Source of the DNA: Blastochloris sulfoviridis
GTDB lineage: Bacteria > Pseudomonadota > Alphaproteobacteria > Rhizobiales > Xanthobacteraceae
Length of the DNA: 64,000 nucleotides
Reading direction: 5' to 3'
Assembly (NCBI RefSeq): GCF_008630065.1
Contig: NZ_VWPL01000011.1
Location: forward strand, 1 to 64,000
In this document: positions 17,761-28,085 of the stretch, piece by piece
Layout: each line of letters begins with the position of its first letter
How positions within the stretch are numbered: the stretch's first letter is position 1
Notes under the pieces: model-generated
Database searches by the model: none
What the model saw: only the letters and a program-made list of their open reading frames with translations
What the model was told of the DNA's origin: nothing
Position numbers and translations under genes: made by a program

Positions 17761-18092
17761 TCGAAGGTCGGCGGCTCGCGACCGGGCTCGCGCGGCGGCA
17801 GGTCGAGCTCGACACCCCCGAGCGGCGCAAACAGCTGATGAATGGCGGAGGCAAGGCCGGTCTCGGGCTCGGCCGGTTCGGCCAGCGCCCGGGTCAGCAA
17901 CTGCCGCGCCTCCTCCTCCATTGAGTGGCCGCGCTCGGCCGCGCGGCGGCGCAGCCGCGCCTTCACCCCGGCGTCGAGGCCGCGGATGGTCAGGCTGGCG
18001 GTGCGCCGCGCGCCGGCTTTCCCGGCAGTCGTCTTGCCGGTTTCCGACTTGCCGGGAGCGCGCGATCTCGGTCTGGCGGACGTTTTCGGCAT
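17757..18092 (-). CDS. FitA-type antitoxin
   Basis: The 111-residue protein has a FitA/plasmid-stability type domain, ASLTIRGLDAGVKARLRRR followed by AAERGHSMEEEARQLL (about 32-66). This is a ribbon-helix-helix DNA-binding region characteristic of antitoxins of PIN toxins. The C-terminal part (about 75-111) is the likely toxin-neutralising tail. A basic, low-complexity N-terminal extension of about 30 residues is longer than usual for FitA. It precedes and overlaps the toxin, the standard order, and should autoregulate the operon. Confidence 0.88.
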   Translation of the reverse strand: MPKTSARPRSRAPGKSETGKTTAGKAGARRTASLTIRGLDAGVKARLRRRAAERGHSMEEEARQLLTRALAEPAEPETGLASAIHQLFAPLGGVELDLPPREPGREPPTFD

Positions 18093-18132
18093 GCTGGGAG
18101 TATAGGCAGCGCCGGCAATGCCAGCAACGCCC

Positions 18133-19707
18133 TCACCCCAGCTTCACCACCAGCACGGCCAGCAGCGCGGCGATGATCCAGGCCGCCGCGGCGAGCGAGC
18201 GGTTGCCGCGGCCCTCGGCGCGGCCGATCGCTTCGACGGTCTCCGGCGCCAGCACGAAGCCGGCGCGGGTCAACTCGTCAGCGCGGCGGGTGATGATCGC
18301 GGCGCGGGTGAGAAGATCCGGCACGGCACCGACGAAGCGGCCGATGCCGATGGCGCCATCTGTGACGTCCTCCACCCGGCCGACCGGGCCGAGATTGCGG
18401 GCGATCCACTCCTTCACCACCGGCGCGGAGGCCGCCCACATGTCGAACTTCGGGTCCAGCGCGCGGGCCACGCCCTCCACCACCACCATGCTCTTCTGCA
18501 GCAAGAGCAGCTCGGGCCGGGTGCGCATGCCGAACAGCGCGGTGATCTCGAACATCAGCGTGAGCAGCTTGGCCATCGAGATCTGGTCGGTCGAGCGGCC
18601 GTGGATCGGCTCGCCGATGGCCCGCACCGCCTGGGTGAACGCCTCCACCGAATGGATGTCCGGCACGTAGCCGACCTCGAAATGGATCTTGGCGACCCGC
18701 CGGTAGTCGCGCACGATGAAGCCGTGCAGCACCTCGGCGAGGAAGCGCTGCTCGGTGTCGCCGAGCCGGCCCATGATGCCGAAATCGACGGCGACGATGC
18801 GGCCCTTCTCGTCCACGAACAGATTGCCGGGGTGCATGTCGCCGTGGAAGAAGCCGTCGCGCATGGCGTGGCGCAGGAAGCTCTGCATCAGCGCCCGGCT
18901 GATGGCCCTGAGGTCGTGGCCGGCCGCCAGCAGCGCCGCCTGGTCCGACAGCTTGATGCCGTCGATCCATTCCTGCGTCAGCACGCTGCGGGCGGTGCGG
19001 TCCCAATCGACATCCGGCACGCGGAAATCGGCGTCCTCGGCGGTGTTCTCGGCCATTTCTGACAGGGCTGCCGCCTCCAGGCGGAAGTCCATCTCCATGG
19101 TGACCGAGCGGGCGAGGGTCTCCACGGCGGCGACGAGACGCAGCCGCTCGCCCTCCTTGCTGTTGCGCTCGGCGAGGTGGGCGAGGAAAAAGAAGTCGTC
19201 GAGGTCGCGCTGGAAGCGGCGCTCGACGCCCGGGCGCAGCACCTTCACCGCCACCGCCCGCAGGCTGCCATCCGGCAGCGCCACCGCGGCGCGGTGGACC
19301 TGGGCGATGGAGGCCGCCGCCACCGGCGGGCCGAACTCGACGTACAGCGTCTCGACCGGCGCGCCCAGCGCGTCCTCGATCACCTTGCGCGCCTCGTCCG
19401 TGCCGAAGGGCGCCATCCGGTCCTGGAGATTCTCCAGGTCGCGGGCGAGCGCCGCGCCGACGATGTCCGGCCGCGTCGCCAGGAACTGGCCGAACTTGAC
19501 CCAGGACGGCCCGAGCCGGGTGAGCGCAGCCGACAGCCGCACATCGGCGCCGCCGGCATTGCGGCGCTCGATCAGCCGGCCAAGCGCGACGGCAAATCGC
19601 AGCGCCGGCGGCAGCGCCTGGGGATCGATAATGGCGAAGACGCCTTCGCGCGCGCAGATGAAGCCTGCGCGGGCGAGGCGGGCAAGATGGCCGATGGCAC
19701 GCAGCAC
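18133..19707 (-). CDS. ubiB: ABC1/UbiB atypical kinase for ubiquinone biosynthesis
   Basis: The 524-residue protein supports coenzyme Q biosynthesis, probably as an ATPase that makes lipid precursors accessible. Signatures are the KxGQ region WVKFGQFLATRPDIVG, the ATP-binding AVKVLRPGVE, HGDMHPGNLFV and DFGIMGRLG. Two hydrophobic segments at the C-terminus (AAAWIIAALLAVLVV) anchor it in the inner membrane. It lies downstream of ubiE on the same strand, separated by a repeat-bearing gap of 156 nt. The FitAB pair follows, and beyond it coaBC. Confidence 0.95.
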   Translation of the reverse strand: MLRAIGHLARLARAGFICAREGVFAIIDPQALPPALRFAVALGRLIERRNAGGADVRLSAALTRLGPSWVKFGQFLATRPDIVGAALARDLENLQDRMAPFGTDEARKVIEDALGAPVETLYVEFGPPVAAASIAQVHRAAVALPDGSLRAVAVKVLRPGVERRFQRDLDDFFFLAHLAERNSKEGERLRLVAAVETLARSVTMEMDFRLEAAALSEMAENTAEDADFRVPDVDWDRTARSVLTQEWIDGIKLSDQAALLAAGHDLRAISRALMQSFLRHAMRDGFFHGDMHPGNLFVDEKGRIVAVDFGIMGRLGDTEQRFLAEVLHGFIVRDYRRVAKIHFEVGYVPDIHSVEAFTQAVRAIGEPIHGRSTDQISMAKLLTLMFEITALFGMRTRPELLLLQKSMVVVEGVARALDPKFDMWAASAPVVKEWIARNLGPVGRVEDVTDGAIGIGRFVGAVPDLLTRAAIITRRADELTRAGFVLAPETVEAIGRAEGRGNRSLAAAAWIIAALLAVLVVKLG

Positions 19708-19863
19708 GAGATCGAGGCTTTCAGAACAGATCTTCTTGGAACCACGGTTTCCGGGTGATCACGTCGTGCCACCCGGAAGCACACTCGCCAAAGATCCGAA
19801 AGCGAGAGCGGGATTTTTGGCGATCGGACTGCGAAACTCCGGCCCCAAGGGCCGGATTTCGCA
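19708..19863. repeat. Two-hairpin intergenic element, copy 1
   Basis: The ubiE-ubiB gap contains CGCCAAAGATCC (19786-19797) paired with GGATTTTTGGCG (19811-19822), followed by TGCGAAACTCCGGCCC (19830-19845) paired with GGGCCGGATTTCGCA (19849-19863), which abuts the ubiE stop codon. A third, shorter stem, CCGGGTG/CACCCGG, lies at 19751-19776. The same order of two hairpins recurs at 24363-24442. It is likely an intra-operon mRNA-stabilising or attenuating element. Confidence 0.65.
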
Positions 19864-20640
19864 TCAGATCTTCCAGGCGGAATGCAGCGCCACCACGCCG
19901 CCGGTCATCGGCGTCGCCGACACGCGCTCGAAGCCGGCCGCGGCGATCATGTCGGAGAACACCGCCCGGTTGGGGAAGCGGCGGATCGACTCGACGAGAT
20001 ACTCGTAGGGTTGGGCTTCGCCCACCACCATCCGGCCGATGCGCGGGATCAGATGGAAGGAGTAGAAATCGTAGATCTTGTCGAGGCCCGGCACGTCGAC
20101 ATTGGAGAATTCCAGGCACAAAAACCGCGAGCCCGGCTTGAGCACCCGGTAGGCCTCCGCCAGCGCCCGGTCGATGCGCGGCACGTTGCGGATGGCGAAG
20201 GCGATGGTGTAGCCGTCGAACTCGCTGTTCCCGAACGGCAGCTCCTCGGCATTGCCCTCCACGAAGGAGACGCGGTCATCGATCCCGCGTTCGCGGGCGC
20301 GCTCCTCGCCGACCTTCAGCATCTCGGAATTGATGTCGCACACCGTGGAGGTGACGGCGGGGCCGGCCCCCTCGACCACCCGGAAGGAGATGTCGCCGGT
20401 GCCGCCGCCGACGTCGACCAGCCGGAACGGCCGGCTCGACTTGGGCGCCGCCAGCGTGTTGACCATGGCGTCCTTCCACAGCCGGTGAAGGCCGCCGGAC
20501 ATCAGGTCGTTCATCAGGTCGTAGCGCCGGGCGACGGTGGCGAACACGTCGTCCACCAGCGCCTGCTTCTCGGCAAGCGGAACCTCTCTGAATCCGAAAT
20601 GGGTCGCTTCCGTATCGCGAAGCGTATCGCCGCCGGCCAT
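19864..20640 (-). CDS. ubiE: Demethylmenaquinone/ubiquinone C-methyltransferase
   Basis: The 258-residue SAM-dependent methyltransferase adds the C-methyl group to the quinone ring in ubiquinone (and, where present, menaquinone) synthesis. Family motifs are [13 protein letters not shown] at the N-terminus, [21 protein letters not shown]-binding [12 protein letters not shown] and the UbiE signature [15 protein letters not shown]. The C-terminus [12 protein letters not shown] is typical. I chose the ATG at 20640 (MAGGDTLRD). Divergent mutM lies upstream and ubiB downstream, an order conserved in Hyphomicrobiales. Confidence 0.95.
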   Translation of the reverse strand: MAGGDTLRDTEATHFGFREVPLAEKQALVDDVFATVARRYDLMNDLMSGGLHRLWKDAMVNTLAAPKSSRPFRLVDVGGGTGDISFRVVEGAGPAVTSTVCDINSEMLKVGEERARERGIDDRVSFVEGNAEELPFGNSEFDGYTIAFAIRNVPRIDRALAEAYRVLKPGSRFLCLEFSNVDVPGLDKIYDFYSFHLIPRIGRMVVGEAQPYEYLVESIRRFPNRAVFSDMIAAAGFERVSATPMTGGVVALHSAWKI

Positions 20641-20908
20641 CTGTCCTACCACCCTGCTCGAAAAACCGTCCCTGCTCGAAGCGGCGCGGACCATAGCCCA
20701 GCGCCGCCCTGCGCGCTATCTCATTGGCGTCCATCGGGCAAGGATCGCCGCAACGGGCATGCCGCCCACCGCCGGCGGGAAAATCGTCCGGGATCCCAAC
20801 CCCTTGGGCCGGCGGGGCGCGGTTTCGCAGGGTCTGCCCTGCCGGTTTCGCATCAAGACGCCTGCCCGCGTGCGGTGTTTCCCGCAAGCCTCGTTCCTGA
20901 AAGGTTCC

Positions 20909-21787
20909 ATGCCCGAACTGCCCGAAGTCGAAACCGTGCGCCGCGGCCTGCAGCCGGTGCTGGAGGGCGCCCGCATCACCGCCGTCCGGCTGGGCCGGGC
21001 CGACCTACGCCTGCCGTTTCCGCCCGGCTTCGCCCGCCGCCTCGCCGGCTGCCGCATCGATGCGCTGGGCCGCCGGGCGAAATACCTGCTGGCCGACCTC
21101 GACAGCGGCGAGGTGCTGGTGATGCACCTCGGCATGTCCGGCTCGTTCCGCATCGAGGCCGAGGCGGTGGGCATCTTTCACCATCCGCGCAACCGCGACC
21201 CGGCCCACGACCATGTGGTGTTCGAGCTCGCCTCGGGCGCCCGCGTCACCTACAACGACCCGCGCCGGTTCGGCCTGATGACCCTGGTGCCTCGCGCGGA
21301 GCTGGAGAGCCACAGGCTGTTCGCCGGCCTCGGGCCGGAGCCGCTCGGCAACGCCTTCTCGGCCGCGACGCTGGCCGAGGCCGCCCGCAACCGGACGACC
21401 AGCCTGAAGGCGCTGCTGCTCGACCAGCACGTGATTGCCGGGCTCGGCAACATCTATGTGTGCGAGGCGCTCCACCGCGCCGGCCTGTCGCCGCTCAACG
21501 CCGCCGCCACGCTGGCAACCGCATCCGGCGCGCCCAATGCTGCGGCAACGCGGCTCGCCGGGGCGGTGCGCGAGGTGCTGACCGAGGCGATCGCCGCCGG
21601 CGGCTCGTCGATCGCCGACCATGCGCGGCCGGACGGCAGCCTCGGCTATTTCCAGCACGCCTTCCGCGTCTATGACCGCGAGGGCGAGCCCTGCCCGCGC
21701 CCGCGCTGCCGCGGCATCGTGCGGCGCGAGGTGCAGGCGGGACGCTCCACCTTCTTCTGCCCGGCCTGCCAGCGCCCAAGCCGCTGA
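20909..21787 (+). CDS. mutM: Formamidopyrimidine-DNA glycosylase
   Basis: The 292-residue repair enzyme excises 8-oxoguanine and formamidopyrimidines. It starts [14 protein letters not shown], giving the catalytic N-terminal Pro and Glu, and contains the conserved [10 protein letters not shown] and NDPRRFG segments. A C-terminal zinc finger is formed by CPRPRC and CPACQ, with RSTFF between. A GAAAGG ribosome-binding site precedes the ATG at 20909. The long frame upstream (from 20537) is not coding. It is divergent from ubiE. Confidence 0.96.
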   Translation: MPELPEVETVRRGLQPVLEGARITAVRLGRADLRLPFPPGFARRLAGCRIDALGRRAKYLLADLDSGEVLVMHLGMSGSFRIEAEAVGIFHHPRNRDPAHDHVVFELASGARVTYNDPRRFGLMTLVPRAELESHRLFAGLGPEPLGNAFSAATLAEAARNRTTSLKALLLDQHVIAGLGNIYVCEALHRAGLSPLNAAATLATASGAPNAAATRLAGAVREVLTEAIAAGGSSIADHARPDGSLGYFQHAFRVYDREGEPCPRPRCRGIVRREVQAGRSTFFCPACQRPSR

Positions 21788-21909
21788 GTGCCTGCCGGCA
21801 AAGGTCTCTTGGCTTGCCTCACCGTCCCCCGACCAACGGACGAGACGCCGCGCGGTTGCGTGAGCGGTGCCATTCGGTAACCTCCCGGCAAACACCCCGG
21901 GAGGACCAG

Positions 21910-22680
21910 ATGAGCTACGAGACCCTGATCGTCGAGACCCACGGCCGCGTGGGGCTGATCACGCTGAACCGGCCGCAGGCGCTGAACGCGCTGTGCGACC
22001 AGCTCACCAGCGAGCTCGACGCGGCGCTGACGGCGTTCGACGCCGATCCCAATATCGGCTGCATGGTGCTCACCGGCTCGGCCAAGGCGTTCGCGGCGGG
22101 CGCCGACATCAAGGAGATGCAGTCGCGCCAGTTCCCGGCGACCTATCTCGACGAGTTCCTCAACTGGGGCGCCATCGCCAAGAAGCGCAAGCCGATCGTC
22201 GCCGCCGTGGCCGGCTATGCGCTCGGCGGCGGCTGCGAGATCGCCATGATGTGCGACGTGATCATCGCCGCCGACAATGCCAAGTTCGGGCAGCCGGAGA
22301 TCAAGCTCGGCGTGACGCCGGGCGCGGGCGGCACCCAGCGCCTCACCCGGCTGGTGGGCCGCGCCAAGGCGATGGATCTCTGCCTCACCGGCCGCATGAT
22401 GGACGCGGCCGAGGCCGAGCGGGCGGGGCTGGTGTCGCGCGTGGTGCCGGCGGCGGAGCTTCTCACCGTGGCGCTGGATGTCGCCGCCACCATTGCCGCC
22501 ATGCCGCTCGCCGCGGTGCTGGCGGTCAAGGAGTGCGTCAAGCGCGTCGACGAGGTGTCGCTGGAGGAGGGGCTGCTGTTCGAACGGCGGGCGTTCCATT
22601 CGATGTTCGCCACCGCCGACCAGAAGGAAGGCATGGCGGCCTTCGCCGAAAAGCGCGCAGCGCAGTTCCAGAACAGGTGA
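21910..22680 (+). CDS. Enoyl-CoA hydratase (crotonase family)
   Basis: The 256-residue protein has the crotonase oxyanion-hole segments [11 protein letters not shown] (about 60-70) and [12 protein letters not shown] (about 105-116), and the catalytic glutamate region [20 protein letters not shown]. This pattern matches short-chain enoyl-CoA hydratases that hydrate trans-2-enoyl-CoA in beta-oxidation. The C-terminus ends with [12 protein letters not shown], also usual. A GGGAGGA ribosome-binding site precedes the ATG at 21910. It follows mutM by 122 nt, an order common in Hyphomicrobiales. Confidence 0.92.
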   Translation: MSYETLIVETHGRVGLITLNRPQALNALCDQLTSELDAALTAFDADPNIGCMVLTGSAKAFAAGADIKEMQSRQFPATYLDEFLNWGAIAKKRKPIVAAVAGYALGGGCEIAMMCDVIIAADNAKFGQPEIKLGVTPGAGGTQRLTRLVGRAKAMDLCLTGRMMDAAEAERAGLVSRVVPAAELLTVALDVAATIAAMPLAAVLAVKECVKRVDEVSLEEGLLFERRAFHSMFATADQKEGMAAFAEKRAAQFQNR

Positions 22681-22740
22681 GGCGCTTCGGGCGGGCGAGC
22701 GGCCGGCGGCGTAAGCCGGTGCCCCGCCCGGGACGGTCGT

Positions 22741-22905
22741 CTACTCGCCGAGCATCATCTCGACGGCCGAGATCGCCCCTTCGAGATCGGCGATCTTGCG
22801 CAAGGTCTTGTCGCTCGGCAGCGTATCCGTCTGCGCGCACTGCAGCAGCAGTTCCCGCTGGGCTTGCTTGAGCCGATCGAGCAGCGCCTGCAACTGTTCG
22901 TTCAT
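22741..22905 (-). CDS. Small coiled-coil protein of unknown function
   Basis: A 54-residue predicted protein starting MNEQLQALLDRLKQAQREL at the ATG at 22905, with an AAGGTGG ribosome-binding site six nt upstream. It is almost entirely helical with heptad-like leucines in the first half and a conserved-looking acidic end (AISAVEMMLGE). The frame continues upstream to 23079, but that part is not protein-like. Function is unknown. Confidence 0.55.
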   Translation of the reverse strand: MNEQLQALLDRLKQAQRELLLQCAQTDTLPSDKTLRKIADLEGAISAVEMMLGE

Positions 22906-23097
22906 GGCATTCCACCTTTCGAGCGCCGGTCTGCGATGCCTGTGCGTCGGAGACGACGAAGAGGCGTCCGTACATGCAGCCGTTCGCCGCGGCAACATCC
23001 TTCCCGCGCCCTTTCCAGTTAATTTCCGCGCACCAGATCGCTGATATGGAATTGGCCGCCACGGCCCGGCGGTCCACACCCGTGCGGAGGCGCCCTG

Positions 23098-23769
23098 ATG
23101 AAACAGTTCGGCGGACGCGTGCTCCTTGCGGCCAGCGCCATCGGGCTCGGCCTGTCATCCGGCCTCAGCCCGACCACGGCGCAGCAGGCGCCGATGTCGT
23201 TCTTCGTCACCAGCGCCGGCCTGGGCGATGGAGCGAATTTGGGTGGCCTCGCCGGGGCCGATGCCCATTGCCGCGCGCTGGCCAAGGCGGCCGGCGCGGC
23301 CGGCGAGACATGGCGCGCCTATCTCAGCACCACCGCGCCGGGCGGCGCGGCCGGGATCAACGCCCGCGACCGCATCGGCAGCGGGCCGTGGGCGAACGCC
23401 AAGGGCGTGGTGGTGGCGCGAAACCTGGACGACCTGCATTCGCCCGCCGTCAACATCACCAAGGAGACGGCGCTGACCGAGACCGGCGAAACCGTGAGCG
23501 GCCGGGGCGACGCCGTCAACAGCCACGACATGCTGACCGGCTCCGACCCGCAGGGCCTCCATTCGACCGCGGGCGGCGACACAACCTGCGGCAACTGGAC
23601 GAAAAGCGGCGAGGGCTCGGCGATCGTCGGACACCACGATCGCATCGGCCTGACGGACTCCCGGCACATGACGTCGTGGAACTCCTCGCATGGCACCCGC
23701 GGCTGCAGCCAGGATGCGCTGAAGAGCACCGGCGGCGCCGGTCTGTTCTATTGCTTCCTGGCCGAGTGA
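23098..23769 (+). CDS. Secreted lectin-like protein
   Basis: The 223-residue protein has a signal peptide (about 1-29, ending near PTTAQQ) and a single domain beginning MSFFVTSAGLGDGANLGGL, with ADAHCRALAKAAGA, TWRAYLSTT and a cysteine-containing C-terminus (RGCSQDALKSTGGAGLFYCF). This resembles small secreted alphaproteobacterial proteins annotated as lectins, with a fold related to C-type lectin/endostatin domains. At least four cysteines (DAHC, TTCGNW, RGCSQ, FYCF) could form disulfides in the periplasm or outside the cell. Ligand and role are unknown. Confidence 0.65.
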   Translation: MKQFGGRVLLAASAIGLGLSSGLSPTTAQQAPMSFFVTSAGLGDGANLGGLAGADAHCRALAKAAGAAGETWRAYLSTTAPGGAAGINARDRIGSGPWANAKGVVVARNLDDLHSPAVNITKETALTETGETVSGRGDAVNSHDMLTGSDPQGLHSTAGGDTTCGNWTKSGEGSAIVGHHDRIGLTDSRHMTSWNSSHGTRGCSQDALKSTGGAGLFYCFLAE

Positions 23770-23873
23770 GGTCCCGACCGATTGAGCTTTCGGCCGTCCA
23801 GACCTACCTTGGCGAGCTCCACGCCAGCCCTGGCGAAGGCACCAATCGGTCCTACATGAGAGGCATGTCACCG

Positions 23874-24320
23874 ATGCTGACCGTTCCCTCCTGGTACCCG
23901 TCCTGGTATTCCTGGCGCGCCTCGCTTGAGGCGGTGATCGCCGGGGCGGTTTCGGGCGTCGGGCTGCTCACCCTGTTTGCCGCAGTCCACGGCACGCATT
24001 TCGACGGCGCGACCCTGTTCTTCATGCTGGGCGTCGCCCTGCCGGCGGCCCTGGTGGTGGCGGCGCCGGTGGGCTTCGTCATCCTGCCGCTCGCCCGGCT
24101 GGTGCTCGACAAGATCGAGGCCTACACCGCCGGCCGGCTGGTGCTGGTCGGTGCCGCCACGGGCTTCGTGCTGCCGCTGGCCGTGGCGTGGCGCTTCCAC
24201 TCCGGCTTCGTCACCGGAAGCTGGGTGCTGATGATCATCTTCGTGGTGGCCGCCACCGCTGGCGGCGCTATCGGCGCGCTGGCCTTCCACCGCCGCATGG
24301 CACAGGTGGACCGTGCCTGA
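23874..24320 (+). CDS. Four-helix inner-membrane protein of unknown function
   Basis: The protein has 148 residues if started at the ATG at 23874; alternative in-frame ATGs at 23856 and 23865 add a few residues. It has four hydrophobic segments separated by short loops, starting SLEAVIAGAVSGVGLLTLF, and ends with a basic tail (FHRRMAQVDRA). No domain is recognised. It follows the lectin-like gene by 104 nt on the same strand and is followed by strong hairpins. Confidence 0.6.
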   Translation: MLTVPSWYPSWYSWRASLEAVIAGAVSGVGLLTLFAAVHGTHFDGATLFFMLGVALPAALVVAAPVGFVILPLARLVLDKIEAYTAGRLVLVGAATGFVLPLAVAWRFHSGFVTGSWVLMIIFVVAATAGGAIGALAFHRRMAQVDRA

Positions 24321-24591
24321 TACGGTTTGTGGTTGATCCCTTCGGGATACCGGGAACGGTCTCGCCGAAAAATCCTTGGTCCGGAAAGGATTTTTCGGCG
24401 ACAGGAATACGGTTCTCCGGCCTGATCGGCCGGAAACCGTATGACATCTGCATCCGCAACCGTCAGGGCAAGCCGGCCCCACATGATTGATCCTGCGAAT
24501 GAAATCGTCCGACATTTGGGAGCCAAGTGTCGGATTTCACCCCTCAGCCGGCGCTGACCCAGCCCGCCGGAGCGGCTTTCGGGAGCACGGA
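24321..24591. repeat. Intergenic repeat cluster with strong hairpins, two-hairpin element copy 2
   Basis: No gene is seen. GGTTGATCCCTTCGGGAT at 24331-24348 also occurs at 15128. A perfect 15-bp stem, CGCCGAAAAATCCTT (24363-24377) with its complement at 24386-24400, is followed by ATACGGTTCTCCGGCC (24407-24422) paired with GGCCGGAAACCGTAT (24428-24442). The same pair of stems, in the same order, is present at 19786-19863. The first stem could end transcription from 23874. Confidence 0.7.
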
Positions 24592-24942
24592 ATGCGACGT
24601 CGCCTCGCCCTCGGTCTTGCCCTGTCCCTGACCGCCGGCCCGGTGCTGGCCGCGGGCCCGCACGACGGGCAATGGGAGGTGGAGGTGGTGGTCCAGCGCG
24701 GCGCGTGCGACCAGGGCTTCGTCTTCCCGATCCAGGTGGATGACGGCGCCATCCGCTATGCCGGCGAGATCGACATCACCGCCACCGGCAAGGTGGGCCG
24801 CGACGGGCGGCTCAATGTCCGCTTCACCCGCCAGGCGGAGTCGGTCAGCGTCTCGGGCCGGCTGTCGGGCGGCAGCGGTGGCGGGGTGTGGACGGCGCCC
24901 TCGCGCGACTGCGCCGGCCGCTGGCAGGCGCGCAAGCTCTGA
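24592..24942 (+). CDS. Small secreted protein of unknown function
   Basis: The 116-residue protein has a clear signal peptide (MRRRLALGLALSLTAGPVLAA, cleavage near 22). The mature part begins HDGQWEVEVVVQRGACDQGF and continues as predicted beta strands, ending with a cysteine near APSRDCAGRW. Two cysteines in the mature protein could form one disulfide. The ATG at 24592 has a GGGAGCACGG ribosome-binding region. The pattern of G-W-E-V-E plus a late GRW resembles small periplasmic alphaproteobacterial proteins of unknown role. Confidence 0.6.
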   Translation: MRRRLALGLALSLTAGPVLAAGPHDGQWEVEVVVQRGACDQGFVFPIQVDDGAIRYAGEIDITATGKVGRDGRLNVRFTRQAESVSVSGRLSGGSGGGVWTAPSRDCAGRWQARKL

Positions 24943-25201
24943 TCCGGCGTCCGGCCGACCCCGCCATGTGGCGAGATGGTTAAGTTTATCTTCAGATAAA
25001 GCAATATTCTACCGCTGCCCGCGCGGCGATTTTTGTGCAACTCTGCGCAAACCCTTGCGTCTTGGCCAATGCTGAAATCGCGGCAACGCGCAATCCCCGG
25101 TTCATCCGAAATTTACGGTCGTCATGTAAGGTTGAAACCGGGCCGGCAATGACGTGCTGGTCCGGGTTGTTCTTGCACAACAAGCTATTGTCAGGGTTCC
25201 G
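24943..25201. other. Gene-free region upstream of the PilZ gene
   Basis: No gene is seen. The region is less GC-rich than its surroundings and includes the inverted repeat TTTATCT-TC-AGATAAA (24985-25000), which could be an operator or a weak terminator for the gene ending at 24942. The PilZ promoter presumably lies further along; no confident -35/-10 pair was found. Confidence 0.4.
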
Positions 25202-25450
25202 ATGAGCAACAATCGTACCTTTGTGCGGATCCAGACCGGCGGCCGCATTTCCACAGCCGGCAAGATTTTCGCCGATTCCCGCAGTCCCACGATCGATTGC
25301 ACGGTCATCGATCTCAGCGCGCGCGGCGCCTGTCTCGACGTGCATGGCACGGTCGAGATCCCCAAGCGGTTCACCTTCCTCCATGGCGGCCTCAAGAAGA
25401 GTTGTCGCATCCTGTGGCAGAAGGGCCGGCGGATCGGCGTGTCGTTCTGA
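25202..25450 (+). CDS. Single-domain PilZ protein, putative c-di-GMP receptor
   Basis: The 82-residue protein consists of one PilZ domain. Both c-di-GMP-binding motifs are present: R-x-x-x-R as Arg5-Arg9 (NNRTFVRI) and D-x-S-x-x-G as Asp37-Ser39-Gly42 (IDLSARGA). It should therefore be competent to bind c-di-GMP and act as a small adaptor. It is short for the domain (about 100 residues is usual). The ATG at 25202 gives the best N-terminus; the frame extends to 25154. A GGDEF-EAL protein is encoded at 34431, but no direct link is shown. Confidence 0.8.
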   Translation: MSNNRTFVRIQTGGRISTAGKIFADSRSPTIDCTVIDLSARGACLDVHGTVEIPKRFTFLHGGLKKSCRILWQKGRRIGVSF

Positions 25451-25731
25451 CGGCGGGGCTTCGGTCGCGCCGGCGCGGCCGCCGGATCTCCGGGTTGGGA
25501 AAATTGTGAGGCCGTCGATCCGCTGCCAGCGGGCCGGCGGCCTCGCAGTGTTGATCTGCCGCGTCCTGGCGCCGCCGGCACCCCTGGCCGGCCGCAGTGG
25601 CATCCTGCATAATCGATTTCCATGGTCGGCCCCGCCGCGAGGCGGTAGGAAGGATTTGGGCGGTTACGAAGGATCGGGCACCAGCGGTGCCAGATCCCGC
25701 CCTGGCGAAGCACGCACACAGAAGCACGCAC
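25451..25731. other. Gene-free region upstream of methylmalonyl-CoA mutase
   Basis: About 280 nt with no supported gene. Frames crossing it give arginine- and proline-rich, non-conserved translations. It should hold the mutase promoter and leader. No riboswitch is evident by eye, including no obvious B12 box. Confidence 0.35.
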
Positions 25732-27897
<2,166 letters not shown>

Positions 27898-27915
27898 CAG
27901 CGGCGGCGCGGTCTT

Positions 27916-28048
27916 CCCTCTCCCCATGCGGGAGAGGGTGGCGAGGACTGAACAAAGTGAAGTCCGAGCCGGGTGAGGGGTGTCTTCGGACCTTACCCCT
28001 CACCCGCCCTCGCTTTGCTCGGGCACCCTCTCCCGCAAGGGGAGAGGG
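27916..28048. repeat. Long double-hairpin repeat between convergent genes, second copy
   Basis: Palindromes of about 23 nt at 27916-27938 (CCCTCTCC-CCATGC-GGGAGAGGG) and 28026-28048 (CCCTCTCCCGCAAGGGGAGAGGG) flank GGGTGAGGGGTG and CACCCCTCACCC-like arms. The layout matches 7225-7375. Here it separates the mutase gene (ends 27897) from the minus-strand SGNH hydrolase gene (ends 28086). Confidence 0.8.
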
Positions 28049-28085
28049 AAGAGAGGGCGCTTCCCGCGCCACCGGCCTTCCCGTT

